In this document: piece after piece, positions 42,715 through 51,861 of the stretch
Layout: each line of letters begins with the position of its first letter
How positions within the stretch are numbered: the first letter of the stretch is position 1
Source: DAHUXT01 sp036273675
GTDB taxonomy: Bacteria > Chloroflexota > Ktedonobacteria > Ktedonobacterales > JADMIN01
Direction of reading: 5' to 3'
Length of the DNA stretch: 64,000 nucleotides
NCBI GenBank assembly: GCA_036273675.1
Contig: DASUHD010000088.1
Location: 66,560-130,559 of the forward strand
The notes under the pieces: generated by a model
The model's input: the letters and a program-made list of their open reading frames with translations, nothing else
Database searches by the model: none
Told to the model about the DNA's origin: nothing
Translations under genes and position numbers: made by a program

Positions 42715-42731
42715 AATCACAGGATGTGATT
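42715..42731. promoter_or_regulatory. Palindrome AATCACA-GGA-TGTGATT, candidate operator
   Basis: It is a perfect seven-base inverted repeat with a three-base centre in the leader of the DUF4388 gene, just downstream of the likely transcription start. Confidence 0.45.
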
Positions 42732-42804
42732 GCAGGATGTCGGTGAGGCTGAGAGCGGGGGGCAGACCGGAGAGGCTTCTGCGGCGAGGGGCGCACAAAA
42801 CATC

Positions 42805-43617
42805 ATGGCCAAGTCCAGAGTGACGGCAACAAATCGCCTTGCCAACGTGATTGAAGTGGTTGAACTGGGACGACGCACGGGGTTGCTGTCCGCTGAACGG
42901 GACGCGGCCGGGCTGGAAGAAGGCGAGATTTACTTCATATCAGGACATCCTGTCTATGCGGTGCTCGGCCCGCTCGATGGCCGCGATGCGCTCAATGTGC
43001 TGGTGCGCTGGGGCGCGTGTCGCTTTGCCTTCGACCCGTCCGCGCCGCGTCCCATCCCCAATTTCTCCGGCCTTCTGCCCGCAGTCGATAGCGAAGGTAC
43101 GCCGTATGGTGTCAGCACGGGCTATGAGAACGGCCAGCCACCGGAGCCTACACCGCGTCCTACCGCCCCCAATAGTGGCGCCGGTGGCAATGGCTGGGGC
43201 GGATACGGGACTAGCGCGCCCAACATGATGCCCAACACGATGCCCAACACGATGCCAGGCGTGAACTACAGCGCGCCCAGTATGCCGAACACCAGCGCGC
43301 CCAACATGGGCAACTCAGGCATCTGGGGCTTCTCCAATCCGCCGACCTCGCCCCCGCCGACCTCGCCGTCTGGGTCAGGCGCGGGCTATCGCTCGGCCCC
43401 CTATCCTCCAGACCAGCAGATGCCGCGCCGGACGCCGGATGTGCGCGACCTGAATACCCTCGTGGCGACCTACAGCCTCTCGCGGGGTCACCGGACGGTG
43501 CTGCTGCTGGCGAACGGGCAGCACACGATTGTCGATATGGCGCGCCTCTCCTCGAAGTCCGTCGAAGAAGTTTACCAGTTACTGAGTGACCTGCGCGGGT
43601 ACGGGCTAATCTTCTGA
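42805..43617 (+). CDS. DUF4388 (PATAN-like) protein
   Basis: A 270-residue protein. Residues about 8-85 match the DUF4388 pattern (VIEVVELGRRTGLLSAER, then GEIYFISGHPVYAVLG). A Pro/Asn/Met-rich linker at about 115-215 includes NTMP repeats, and a C-terminal winged-helix-like domain of about 50 residues (TIVDMARLSSKSVEEVYQLLSDLRGYGLIF) ends the protein. DUF4388 proteins are linked to signalling, gliding and type IV pilus regulation in other bacteria. The following Cache-domain gene has the same orientation. Confidence 0.8.
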   Translation: MAKSRVTATNRLANVIEVVELGRRTGLLSAERDAAGLEEGEIYFISGHPVYAVLGPLDGRDALNVLVRWGACRFAFDPSAPRPIPNFSGLLPAVDSEGTPYGVSTGYENGQPPEPTPRPTAPNSGAGGNGWGGYGTSAPNMMPNTMPNTMPGVNYSAPSMPNTSAPNMGNSGIWGFSNPPTSPPPTSPSGSGAGYRSAPYPPDQQMPRRTPDVRDLNTLVATYSLSRGHRTVLLLANGQHTIVDMARLSSKSVEEVYQLLSDLRGYGLIF

Positions 43618-43991
43618 GAGCCAGAGTAACCTCTACGCATGTTTTTGCGTAGAGCTACACAGAGTGCGCAAACCCCCAGGAAGCCGCTGGTCGATACTCC
43701 ATCCGAAAGTACTCATTTTTTCTGATGTAGCCGCAGTTCGTGGCACCATGAGATGGTCTTTCATTACCAGTATCTGCATGCGCGCTTTGGTCTCCGTATG
43801 GTTGCTCCATCACGGCGCTTGGGCTTTCCGCTGGATGCGGTTGCGGCCAGAAGTGACATTGGGACGAATAGTTCAATAAGATCAGAAATATCCGGTGAGT
43901 CTTTGCGCGCACGCGTTTGCCGAACGATATCGCGGAAGCGTCAAGATAGAGCGCAAAATCTGTCCGCTCGCTGAAATGAGGTGTGTGATCT
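43618..43991. other. Intergenic region between the DUF4388 and Cache genes
   Basis: About 375 bp. CTCTACGCA and TGCGTAGAG (43631-43654) form a perfect nine-base hairpin 13 bases after the DUF4388 stop, without a T-run. The rest shows no convincing gene; a promoter for the downstream gene is presumably present. Confidence 0.5.
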
Positions 43992-45914
43992 ATGGCTCAA
44001 GGGAAACCGCGTGAGCGAAGGCGTTTGCCGCTCTCCGCACGATTGTCCTTGCTTGTGCTCTTTGCCGCGCTCATTCCGCTGGCGGCCGTGGTTGGTATCA
44101 ACGACTATCTTTCGCGCGGAACGTTGCTGAACCAGGGTCACGCGGCGCTTTCAACCGACGCCAACGCCAAGTCAACACTCGTGCAGACCTATATCCATGA
44201 GCGGCTGCTGGATGGGCAGGCATTGGCGACGCTGCCGACGGCGGTAGGTTTTCTGGCATGCGCCGAGATTCCAACACCGCCAGCGGTGTTCGCATGTGAC
44301 ACGCAAGCTGGTTTGTACAAGGATTCATCACAACGAGCGCTTGCCGTTGGTATCGTCCGCGACAGCAACTATACCCTTTGGAGCATCTACGACGCGACCG
44401 GACATGCGCAACTGACCTCCAGCGCCGTCGCTCAAAAGAACTCGCCGCCACCCACCACGGACGACCTCAATTCAGTCAAAGAGGGGAAGCAACGGGTGTC
44501 CGAGGTCTACTATGATCCCGGGACGAAGCATGCGTTCGTGCGTCTCTATACCCCGATCTTCGCTCAGCCGGGCAAGGCCGACACCGTGCTGGGCTTCTTG
44601 CAGGCAACGCTGAATCTCGACTACATCTGGAATATCGTCAACGGCGAGCATGGACTGAATGGCGACGGCAGCTATGCCTTCATGACCGACGGTCATGGCG
44701 TGGTCATCGCCGACCCGAATGTGGGCGACCGCTTTACGGCGGTGCGTCCGCTCGACGCCGCGACGCAGAATCAGATCGCCAGTGAGAAGCGCTATGGCAC
44801 GACAGCCGCTGTGCCAGACCGCGTATTACCCGGCGTGGCGACGTCGCTTGACTCGTCGGCGACCGAAGACACCTTCGAGGGTGTCGAGCAGCCCGGCAGC
44901 GGCGCACAGTACCAGTTCGTGCGCGTCCGGCTGACCGACGTGCCATGGTCGTATTTCGTGCTCAGCCCGGTCTCAACTGTCACGCGCGTGGCCGACGACC
45001 AGGTGCGTACGTCGTTGATCTCCGCTGCGGTCGTTGCGATTCTGGCCGTGCTGATCGGCCTCTTCATCGGCAGCCGCATCACCAATCCGGTGCGTGGGTC
45101 GGTCGAGGAGCTACAGGGGGCGTCCACCGCGCTAAAAGACCTGGCGGCGCGTCAGGAAAACTCCGCCAGTGAGCAACACTGGGTAGTAGACGCCTGTCGC
45201 ACGGGCCTGGAGGGCGCTCGCTATCTCTCCGATGCGATGAATCAGGCGGCGAAGCGCATCATCGACGCGAGCAACTGGTTTAACGAATACTGGGACCGGC
45301 TGACGGAAGAGCAGGCGCGGCGCACAGTCCAGCATCTGATGGAGCTGGCGCACTACATCGACGAGGCCGCGCGCCGCCAGCAGGCGAACAACGACCGTAT
45401 GGACAAGGCGATCACGGTGACACAGCAGGTCTCCGATCAACTGGTCTCGGGCGCGACGGCGGCGAATCGCAGCGCCGGGCGGCTCGAACAGGTGGTGGAC
45501 GACCTGCAGAACCTGGTGGGCGGTCGCGGCCAGCCTCACGCCATCCCAGGCGGTGGTCTCCCGCCGGATGGGCGCATGCAAGCCATGCAGCAACCCATGC
45601 CCTACATGCCGCAGCCCATGATGGCCCCGCCAACGCGCCCAGGAGGCGGGCAGATGGGGCGCGCTCCCCAGGCGCCGACACACTTTGGCCAGATGGATCC
45701 CCGCGCGGGGATGGGTCCGGCGAGCCAGATGGGCGGCCCGCCTTCCCAGCGCGGCCCCGGCGCGCGTTCAATGCGCAATCCTCCCAGCCAATATGATCCG
45801 CCTGATGGCTGGGACGCCTACGGCGATCCGTATGGGCGGGGCGGCCCGCGATCACGCGCGCTGCCGGATGATCAGTGGGGCGCGCCCGCTGGCTCCGGCT
45901 GGGATGATCGGTAA
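43992..45914 (+). CDS. Cache-domain membrane sensor without output domain
   Basis: A 640-residue protein. A first helix (about 18-38) and a second (about 335-358) flank an extracellular dCache-like domain of about 295 residues (LNLDYIWNIVNGEHGLNGDGSYAFMTDGHGVVIADPN). A HAMP-like region and helices follow inside (about 360-500). The last 135 residues are Met/Pro/Gln/Gly-rich and disordered. No histidine kinase, GGDEF or methyl-accepting signalling tip is present, so it must signal by protein contact. The tail resembles the low-complexity parts of the DUF4388 and receiver-like proteins. Confidence 0.82.
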   Translation: MAQGKPRERRRLPLSARLSLLVLFAALIPLAAVVGINDYLSRGTLLNQGHAALSTDANAKSTLVQTYIHERLLDGQALATLPTAVGFLACAEIPTPPAVFACDTQAGLYKDSSQRALAVGIVRDSNYTLWSIYDATGHAQLTSSAVAQKNSPPPTTDDLNSVKEGKQRVSEVYYDPGTKHAFVRLYTPIFAQPGKADTVLGFLQATLNLDYIWNIVNGEHGLNGDGSYAFMTDGHGVVIADPNVGDRFTAVRPLDAATQNQIASEKRYGTTAAVPDRVLPGVATSLDSSATEDTFEGVEQPGSGAQYQFVRVRLTDVPWSYFVLSPVSTVTRVADDQVRTSLISAAVVAILAVLIGLFIGSRITNPVRGSVEELQGASTALKDLAARQENSASEQHWVVDACRTGLEGARYLSDAMNQAAKRIIDASNWFNEYWDRLTEEQARRTVQHLMELAHYIDEAARRQQANNDRMDKAITVTQQVSDQLVSGATAANRSAGRLEQVVDDLQNLVGGRGQPHAIPGGGLPPDGRMQAMQQPMPYMPQPMMAPPTRPGGGQMGRAPQAPTHFGQMDPRAGMGPASQMGGPPSQRGPGARSMRNPPSQYDPPDGWDAYGDPYGRGGPRSRALPDDQWGAPAGSGWDDR

Positions 45915-45963
45915 GGCTGGCGGTTATAACCGCGCCTGACTGGCCTCGCTCCGCTCCGCCACA

Positions 45964-45983
45964 AAACCCGCCTGCGCGGGTTT
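45964..45983. terminator. Hairpin between convergent genes, first of two
   Basis: AAACCCGC and GCGGGTTT pair around CTGC. The A- and T-runs at the stem ends make it usable on both strands. Confidence 0.7.
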
Positions 45984-45988
45984 CACAG

Positions 45989-46014
45989 AACCGCTCCCGG
46001 TGATGGGAGCGGTT
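45989..46014. terminator. Hairpin between convergent genes, second of two
   Basis: AACCGCTCCC and GGGAGCGGTT form ten perfect pairs around a six-base loop, just before the end of the TIR gene. Confidence 0.7.
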
Positions 46015-46021
46015 GCTGCGT

Positions 46022-47632
46022 TTAGAACCAGGTGGAAGGGTTGAAGAGGCGGCGACGCAGGTGCTCGTAACGGAATGAGATTTTGCGCGCCTGTAGCTCT
46101 GGTGGCGGAGCGACAAATGGCCGCTGCCAGTACCACGGACGGATGAACCGCTCGGCGTTGTTGGCGCTCAGCGCCAGCGCCCATTCTTTGCGAACTTCAG
46201 GTGAGCGCGCCGCCGCCGCGGACCAGAGCAAGTGAAAGATGTTCGCCGCGCGAATCATCTCGGCCAGCCGCTGCTCGTAGTTCGCGCCTGACTCCAGCAG
46301 ATCATCGTGGTAGGCAGTGATGCCCAGCTTTTCGTAGGTCTCGCGCGCCTGGCGCATGGCCTCCTGGTCGCTGTGGCTGTACGAGATAAAGACCCGGTCG
46401 AAGAGGTTGGAGGTGACGTTGATGCCGTGCGGCACAACCAGCGCCGTTGACGGGATGCCCGTATGAAACGAGAACGTCACCTCGATGATGCAGATAGGCG
46501 AAATGCGCTCGGCATAGATATCTATCCGCCCCCGCTGCGCCGTACCCGCCAGTGCGCTTCCCCCGGTATAGCGGAAGAGCGAGCGATGCCACTCGCCGCG
46601 CCAGATAAAGCTATCCTGCGCGGGCGAGAAGGTGACGCCCTCCACATGCGGCTCGACGGTAATCTCGATATTGCGTGGGATCTTGCGTTGCGACGCGCCC
46701 TGCGCCATCGCGGGCGCGCTGCCCAGCTCAGTGAATGTTCCGGCGTCGCGCTGCACCTGCGACACATGCTGGCCGAGGTGCGCGTAGACCAGCAACGTCT
46801 GCGAGGTCTCGACCGGCGCTTCGTTGGGATGAAAGGCCGTGAACTGCAATGTCTCCATCACCTGGGGTGTGCGGTCGCCCGAACGTTGGGGCGGAGTAGT
46901 AATAGGCGAGCCTACCTCGCCAGCAATTGACCCCGGCGGAGGAGCGGGTGGCAGCGGCGCCCCGCCAGGCGCGGGTGGTGGTGACGCGGGAGGCGCGGGA
47001 GGTGGAGGCGACGCGGGTGGTTGGGCCGCGGGCTGCTCTGGCTTGGGCGCGGGCGCAGGCTCCGGCGCGGGTGGTGGCGGAGGTGGCGCGGCGCGTTCTT
47101 CCTCGATCTCCCACCACTCATTTGAGGATGATCCCGCCGAGGGAGCCGTTATCTCAGGCTCAGGCGCAGGCTTGTCGGATGGAAGCTCATCTACTTCCCC
47201 AACGGGCGGTAACACTATTCCATTGTCGGTGTCGTCAGGATATGCGGCTGACCGATCGGCGAACTCATTGAGTAACTCAAACAGGCGCTCAGCAATCTGC
47301 TGCGGTGAGAGCGTCTCGGCGTCAAGTCTCTCTTGCATCGCCAGGAACGGCGGAAGCTCAACGGGGCGCATGATGACAAGCAGCAACGGGTTATCGCTAC
47401 GCGCGGCGCAAGCTTCGAGCGCCCTGGCGATCGCTGGCGAATTCAGCGCCTCAGGGGAAATGAACGCCAGCGCCTTCATGTATTGCGCGAGCGTGCTGGT
47501 ATCGAGCGTGGAAGCCCCAGCATCATCACGAGCATCAACGGTGAGGCTTGGGTCATATGTTTGCGCCGCACTGATGCACGCATCGGCATACGGCTTATCC
47601 TGGCTGGCGTACAGCGCCAAAATGCGCGCCAC
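46022..47632 (-). CDS. Two-TIR-domain protein with Pro-rich linker and beta domain
   Basis: A 536-residue protein. The first 130 residues look like a degenerate TIR-like domain (RILALYASQDKPYADACISAA). A Pro/Ala-rich linker (about 150-255) and a beta-rich domain of about 130 residues (FIWRGEWHRSLFRYTGG, then GRIDIYAERISPICIIEVTF) follow. A clear C-terminal TIR begins at about 413 with VFISYSHSDQ. Glu484 in SPEVRKEWAL is at the position of the catalytic Glu of NAD-cleaving TIRs. GTG is the likely start, with GGGGGAG upstream. TIR proteins often act in antiphage defence by NAD depletion or signalling; no effector or partner gene is adjacent. Confidence 0.83.
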   Translation of the reverse strand: MARILALYASQDKPYADACISAAQTYDPSLTVDARDDAGASTLDTSTLAQYMKALAFISPEALNSPAIARALEACAARSDNPLLLVIMRPVELPPFLAMQERLDAETLSPQQIAERLFELLNEFADRSAAYPDDTDNGIVLPPVGEVDELPSDKPAPEPEITAPSAGSSSNEWWEIEEERAAPPPPPPAPEPAPAPKPEQPAAQPPASPPPPAPPASPPPAPGGAPLPPAPPPGSIAGEVGSPITTPPQRSGDRTPQVMETLQFTAFHPNEAPVETSQTLLVYAHLGQHVSQVQRDAGTFTELGSAPAMAQGASQRKIPRNIEITVEPHVEGVTFSPAQDSFIWRGEWHRSLFRYTGGSALAGTAQRGRIDIYAERISPICIIEVTFSFHTGIPSTALVVPHGINVTSNLFDRVFISYSHSDQEAMRQARETYEKLGITAYHDDLLESGANYEQRLAEMIRAANIFHLLWSAAAARSPEVRKEWALALSANNAERFIRPWYWQRPFVAPPPELQARKISFRYEHLRRRLFNPSTWF

Positions 47633-47717
47633 AGGTCTCCCCCAATCATAGACAGACAGAAACCGATATCTCGGCCACAAGCATGCGACGCGCGAGAGGC
47701 CGTGTCAAGAGTGGAGG

Positions 47718-47750
47718 ATTAGCCGCGGCGTTCATGCCGCGAACCTGCCC
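47718..47750 (+). repeat. Dispersed repeat, short core copy f
   Basis: TTAGCCGCGGCGTTCATGCC followed by GCGAACCTG, between the TIR gene start and the reductase gene end. Confidence 0.65.
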
Positions 47751-47813
47751 TATGCGAACGCTCACCGAAGCCCATTTGCTCGCGTTGTGGCAAGCTGGTG
47801 TTGTGTGCCAGGA

Positions 47814-48437
47814 TCACTGCCCGCGTGTTAACACCTTAAACGCCAGGTGGCGTCCCAGGCCGCGCTGAATCGCAAGGGTGAACCAGACGCGCAGCAGCGA
47901 ATCGACCAGGCCGACCTGATCGGCGTCACCCAGCCAGACTGGATGCAGTCCAATCTCGGCGATCAATCGCTCGACCAAGGGGCGATCCGCCTCTGGCCCG
48001 GCATAGATGAGGTCGGCGACCACGCCATCGAACAGCGGATCGGCAAAGTTCTCCCAGCCGAGCGTGTTGAAGGCGCGGACATAGCGAGCGCTGGGCGCGT
48101 GACGGCGGAAGTCCTCAAGGCTGTTCGCGGCTGGCTCGCCCATCCGGTTGGCCGCGTCGATCACCAGCTTGTCGGTGAGGGCAGGCGCGTTTGCCGCGAT
48201 GGTCTCGGCCATCGTAGGACCGGGAATCGCGAACACAACCACCTCGGCATCAGCCAGCGCCTCCGCAATCGTCCCGATGGCCGCCTGATTGTCCAGGTCC
48301 GCCTTGATCTCCTGCGCGTGCTGGCCATTGGGATCCGAGACGCCGAACGTCACGCTATTCCCAGCGCCAACCCATTTACGCCCCAACGTGCTGCCGATCT
48401 TGCCAGCGCCCAGGACGGCGATCTTCGTACCTGCCAT
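47814..48437 (-). CDS. NADP/F420-type oxidoreductase
   Basis: A 207-residue Rossmann protein (PF03807) with the nucleotide loop IAVLGAGKIGSTLGRKW and the family segments VVVFAIPGPTMAE, AANRMG and AFNTLGWENFADP. It resembles F420H2:NADP oxidoreductase and similar small reductases. Whether coenzyme F420 is made cannot be told here. It is transcribed alone towards the TIR gene. Confidence 0.85.
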   Translation of the reverse strand: MAGTKIAVLGAGKIGSTLGRKWVGAGNSVTFGVSDPNGQHAQEIKADLDNQAAIGTIAEALADAEVVVFAIPGPTMAETIAANAPALTDKLVIDAANRMGEPAANSLEDFRRHAPSARYVRAFNTLGWENFADPLFDGVVADLIYAGPEADRPLVERLIAEIGLHPVWLGDADQVGLVDSLLRVWFTLAIQRGLGRHLAFKVLTRGQ

Positions 48438-48512
48438 ATGATGTCCCTCATTTCATGTCACAGTTGTGAGTTCCGCCAGCGCGCTCTCGACGCCTATCTA
48501 TACACCGAGGGG

Positions 48513-50723
48513 CTACACTGGCGGTGGGCGACGGCGCGCGCGGATGTTGCGGAGCGCTGGCGTCGGGCGGTTGTTATTGGGGCTGCTCGCGCTCTTCTCC
48601 GCGCGCTTCTCGGCGCTGTGATTCGCGCCGTTCGTGTGCGCCGTGGCGCCCTCGCGTTCTGGCAGGGGTTCATGCTCGCCGCTGGGCAACGATTTCGGCT
48701 TGCCAGTGGCGCCATTCGGCCTGCTGCGCACGAGCTTGCGCGGGCGCACCAGCCGGGCGACGTTGCTCAGGCCACCCGAAGGTGTCGGCTCGCGACCGAG
48801 GGCCACCTGCGGACTGGTGGCTGGCCAGCCCTCCGACCAGCGAATCGCGGGCAGCAGCACCGTAAACGTGCTCCCCTGCCCCTCCTGGCTATTCACCGAG
48901 ATTTCGCCCTGGTGCGCCTCGGCAATCCATTTGCCAATCGCCAGGCCCAGGCCGCTGCCCTGCTGCTCGCGCGCGCGCGCCTGATCAGCGCGATAGAAGC
49001 GCTCGAAGATATGCGGGCGCGCGTCTGGCGGAATGCCGATGCCCGTATCGGTGACGCTGAACGCCGCGAGTTGGCCGTTGCGGCTCACGGCGATACGAAT
49101 CTTGCCGCCAGCATGTGTATATTTGATGGCGTTGTCGATGAGAATCAGCGCCAGTTGCCGAAGTTGCCCCGGATCGCCAAGCACCGTCACCGGCTCCAGG
49201 TTAAGCACGGAGAAGTGCAGATTCTTGCGGCGCGCCTGGACGAGTCCCTGCCCCTGGCGGAAGACCTCCATCGCCAGCTGGTCCAGTTCCACCGGTTCGC
49301 GGCGTCCGCGTAGCTGATCGTCGAGCCAGGTCTCGCGCAGACCATACTTCCCGCCATTAGCGGCATCCACCCGCGCCAGCAAGAGCATATCGTTCACGAG
49401 CGTGGACATGCGCACCGCCTCGCCATAGCCATCCTCGATCATTTCCTGCCGCTCGTCGGCGGGCAGGTCGGGCGCGTTGCGGAGGAAGTCGAAGGTCGTC
49501 TTGATCGTCATGAGCGGCGCGCGCAACTCGTGCGAGGCGTCGGCCACAAATCGGCGTTGCGCATTCGAGACCCGTTCGAGCGCCTCCAGCATTTCATTGA
49601 AGGTGACCACCAGTTCGCCCACCTCATCGCGCGGGCCGGAATAACTGACGCGGGTTCCTAACCCGGCGCGATGGGCGCTGGCGGCGATAGCGCGGGCGGC
49701 GCGTGTGACCGATGAGATGGGGCGCAGACCGCTCTCAGCGATGAACCACCCGCCCAGCAAGGCGAAGAGCAGCACAATGATGCTGCCGACGATGAGCAGG
49801 CGACTGAGCGTGCTGAGCGCGCTATTCATGTCGTCGAGCGGCTTGGCGACCAGCACCACGCCGATAATCTCCTGCGAGGCGTCACTCGGCGAGAGTGTCG
49901 CGGTGGCGCTCGCCGCGCCCGTCGCGCCCGTCGCGCCCGTCACGGTGGCAGCGGAAGTGGCAGTGCCATCCGCCGATCCCGCACGAGTCGAGGCGCTCTC
50001 GGACGTCAGCGTGATGGGCTGGACGTAGATGGCAAGGAGCGAAGACGTATTGCCAGGGGAGGTGGAATGCAACGTATACATCCCCGGCGTTCCCCGTAGC
50101 GCCTGCGCGATGACCGTACGATTGAATGGCAGATCAGCGCCATTGAGTGAGAGCGTTCTAAATCTCGGCTTCCACTTGACATCGAGCACCTCGAAGGCGA
50201 GGTCAAAGCGCCCCAGCACACTTGGCACCTTGTTCAACTGGTTCTGGATTTTCTGCGATGACTTGGGGTCTACCGTTGGGACGGGCGTCGCGTTGCCCGC
50301 CGTAGCGTCGGCAGTCGCTCCCGCCGTCCCTGTCTGCGTGGGCGCCGTCGTTTGCGTAGGCGCGGTGGTGGCTGTTGGGGATGCTGCCGACGGCGACTGC
50401 GTTCCGGTGACGGTGGGGGTCATAGACGCTGGCGGGCCAACGGCATCCTGCACACCGAGCAGCGCGCTGGCAATGTAGACGGCGCGCCCTTTGATTTCTT
50501 CATTGACACTGTTCTGAAGTTGGTTCTGCGCGACGGTGTAGACGATCACGCTGAAGAGCACCAGCGTCAGCGCCAGCAGCGTCGCATACCAGAGCGCCAG
50601 CCGCTGGCGGATCGAGAGATAGGCCAGTATCCGCCGCCGAAGGCGTGTCAAGATATCTGGGCGCTTGGGGCGTTCCGGGCGTTCAGAACGCGCTGGCGGC
50701 GTGTCGGGGGCGGCAGACTCCAC
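48513..50723 (-). CDS. Two-component sensor histidine kinase
   Basis: A 736-residue kinase. A helix near 40-60 and another near 305-330 bracket an extracytoplasmic sensor of about 240 residues with Thr/Ala-rich insertions. HAMP follows, then HisKA (DASHELRAPLMTIKTTFDFL, phospho-His in SHE) and HATPase_c with N (LILIDNAIKYTH), G1 (DTGIGIPPDA) and G2 (GSGLGLAIGKWI) boxes. The C-terminal 110 residues are a charged, disordered tail. The response regulator gene lies immediately upstream (47 bp), so the two form one operon. Confidence 0.93.
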   Translation of the reverse strand: MESAAPDTPPARSERPERPKRPDILTRLRRRILAYLSIRQRLALWYATLLALTLVLFSVIVYTVAQNQLQNSVNEEIKGRAVYIASALLGVQDAVGPPASMTPTVTGTQSPSAASPTATTAPTQTTAPTQTGTAGATADATAGNATPVPTVDPKSSQKIQNQLNKVPSVLGRFDLAFEVLDVKWKPRFRTLSLNGADLPFNRTVIAQALRGTPGMYTLHSTSPGNTSSLLAIYVQPITLTSESASTRAGSADGTATSAATVTGATGATGAASATATLSPSDASQEIIGVVLVAKPLDDMNSALSTLSRLLIVGSIIVLLFALLGGWFIAESGLRPISSVTRAARAIAASAHRAGLGTRVSYSGPRDEVGELVVTFNEMLEALERVSNAQRRFVADASHELRAPLMTIKTTFDFLRNAPDLPADERQEMIEDGYGEAVRMSTLVNDMLLLARVDAANGGKYGLRETWLDDQLRGRREPVELDQLAMEVFRQGQGLVQARRKNLHFSVLNLEPVTVLGDPGQLRQLALILIDNAIKYTHAGGKIRIAVSRNGQLAAFSVTDTGIGIPPDARPHIFERFYRADQARAREQQGSGLGLAIGKWIAEAHQGEISVNSQEGQGSTFTVLLPAIRWSEGWPATSPQVALGREPTPSGGLSNVARLVRPRKLVRSRPNGATGKPKSLPSGEHEPLPEREGATAHTNGANHSAEKRAEKSASSPNNNRPTPALRNIRARRRPPPV

Positions 50724-50769
50724 AATAGACCCTCCTGAGGCATGGCGCTGGCAGAGCAGTCCCGAAATG

Positions 50770-51462
50770 CTATCCTTCAGGCATTTCGCGCAGCACGTAG
50801 CCCGCCCCGCGTCGCGTATGAATCAGGCGCAGTTCGCCATCAGCTTCCAGCTTGCTGCGCAGATAGCCAATATATACTTCCAGTACGTTGGATGCGCCCT
50901 CGAAGTCATAGCCCCAGACACGATCCATGATGATGTCGCGGGTGAGCACCTGGCGCGGACGGCGCATAAACAGCGCCAACAGCTCGTATTCCGTCGTCGA
51001 AAGCTCGATGGCGCGCGCCCCTCGGTGGGCCACCCTCGTGCCGGTGTCTAGCTCCAGATCGGCGAAGCGCAGCACCTCGGTCTGCTCGGGATTGCGCCGC
51101 CGCAGCAGCGCCCGCACCCGCGCCAAGAACTCCGCCAGGTCAACTGGTTTGACCAGATAATCGTCGGCGCCCATATCCAGTCCGGCCACCCGGTCGGTAA
51201 TGGCGTCCTTCGCCGTCAACATGAGGATCGGCACCTGGTTGCCAGACTTGCGCAGCCGGTCACAGACCTCCAACCCGCTCATCCCAGGCAGCATGATATC
51301 AAGGATCACGGCATCCGGCGGATGCTCGATAGTCTTCTGTAAGGCGTCATTGCCGTTATTTGCCACATCAACCGTATAGCCTTCATAGACGAGCGCCCGG
51401 CGCATCACCTGGCTGATGTGTCGGTCGTCATCCACAAGCAAGATATGTGCTTTCACCCCCAT
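50770..51462 (-). CDS. OmpR-family response regulator
   Basis: A 230-residue regulator. The receiver has acidic Asp11-13, phosphoacceptor Asp55 (ILDIMLPG) and Lys of VKPVDL. The C-terminal winged helix includes ELSTTEYELLALFMRRPRQVLTRD and GYVLRE. It starts at ATG after GAGAGGGG; a GTG one codon earlier is possible. It partners the kinase encoded directly downstream. Repeat copy g lies 45 bp upstream, between the gene and its promoter region. Confidence 0.94.
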   Translation of the reverse strand: MGVKAHILLVDDDRHISQVMRRALVYEGYTVDVANNGNDALQKTIEHPPDAVILDIMLPGMSGLEVCDRLRKSGNQVPILMLTAKDAITDRVAGLDMGADDYLVKPVDLAEFLARVRALLRRRNPEQTEVLRFADLELDTGTRVAHRGARAIELSTTEYELLALFMRRPRQVLTRDIIMDRVWGYDFEGASNVLEVYIGYLRSKLEADGELRLIHTRRGAGYVLREMPEG

Positions 51463-51506
51463 CACCCCCTCTCTGGGCAAGAACGTGCGCGAAGTAATCA
51501 TCCTCC

Positions 51507-51616
51507 CTAAGAGTTCCTGGCACAACTCGTTCTTAGCCGTAGCGTTCATGCGCGAAGCTGGCCTACTCCCAACGTTGCTCCCGCCGCCTGACGGTTCTTT
51601 TTCAGGTGTTCTAAGG
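51507..51616 (+). repeat. Dispersed ~105-bp repeat, copy g
   Basis: Full-length copy. It begins CTAAGAGTTCCTGGCACAAC, has the core TTAGCCGTAGCGTTCATGCG (partly decayed) and ends near TCAGGTGTTCTAAGG. It lies in the leader or promoter region of the response regulator. Confidence 0.75.
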
Positions 51617-51861
51617 AATATGCAACAGGTATTGTATGCTATTTCCAGCGCGGCGCGACGGACTGCGCCCAATAGTCGTGAGAAATTCCAGGCTCAGCCG
51701 TAGATTTGGACGCCCGTCTGCCTTCTCAGCTTTATCTCAGTGAACGCTTATCTCCCTCTCACCGCAATGTGGCATACTCATAGCGTACCTGAATGCGCAC
51801 GCCGATTGCGCCACGACTGCGAGCGTTGGCTACGGCATGTCAGTTCAGCAAGGAGGGAGCC

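Noticed and set aside
47847..49313. A 488-codon plus-strand frame across the reductase and kinase genes
   Set aside because: It runs antisense to two recognised genes and is rich in Arg, Ala and Gln without any domain.
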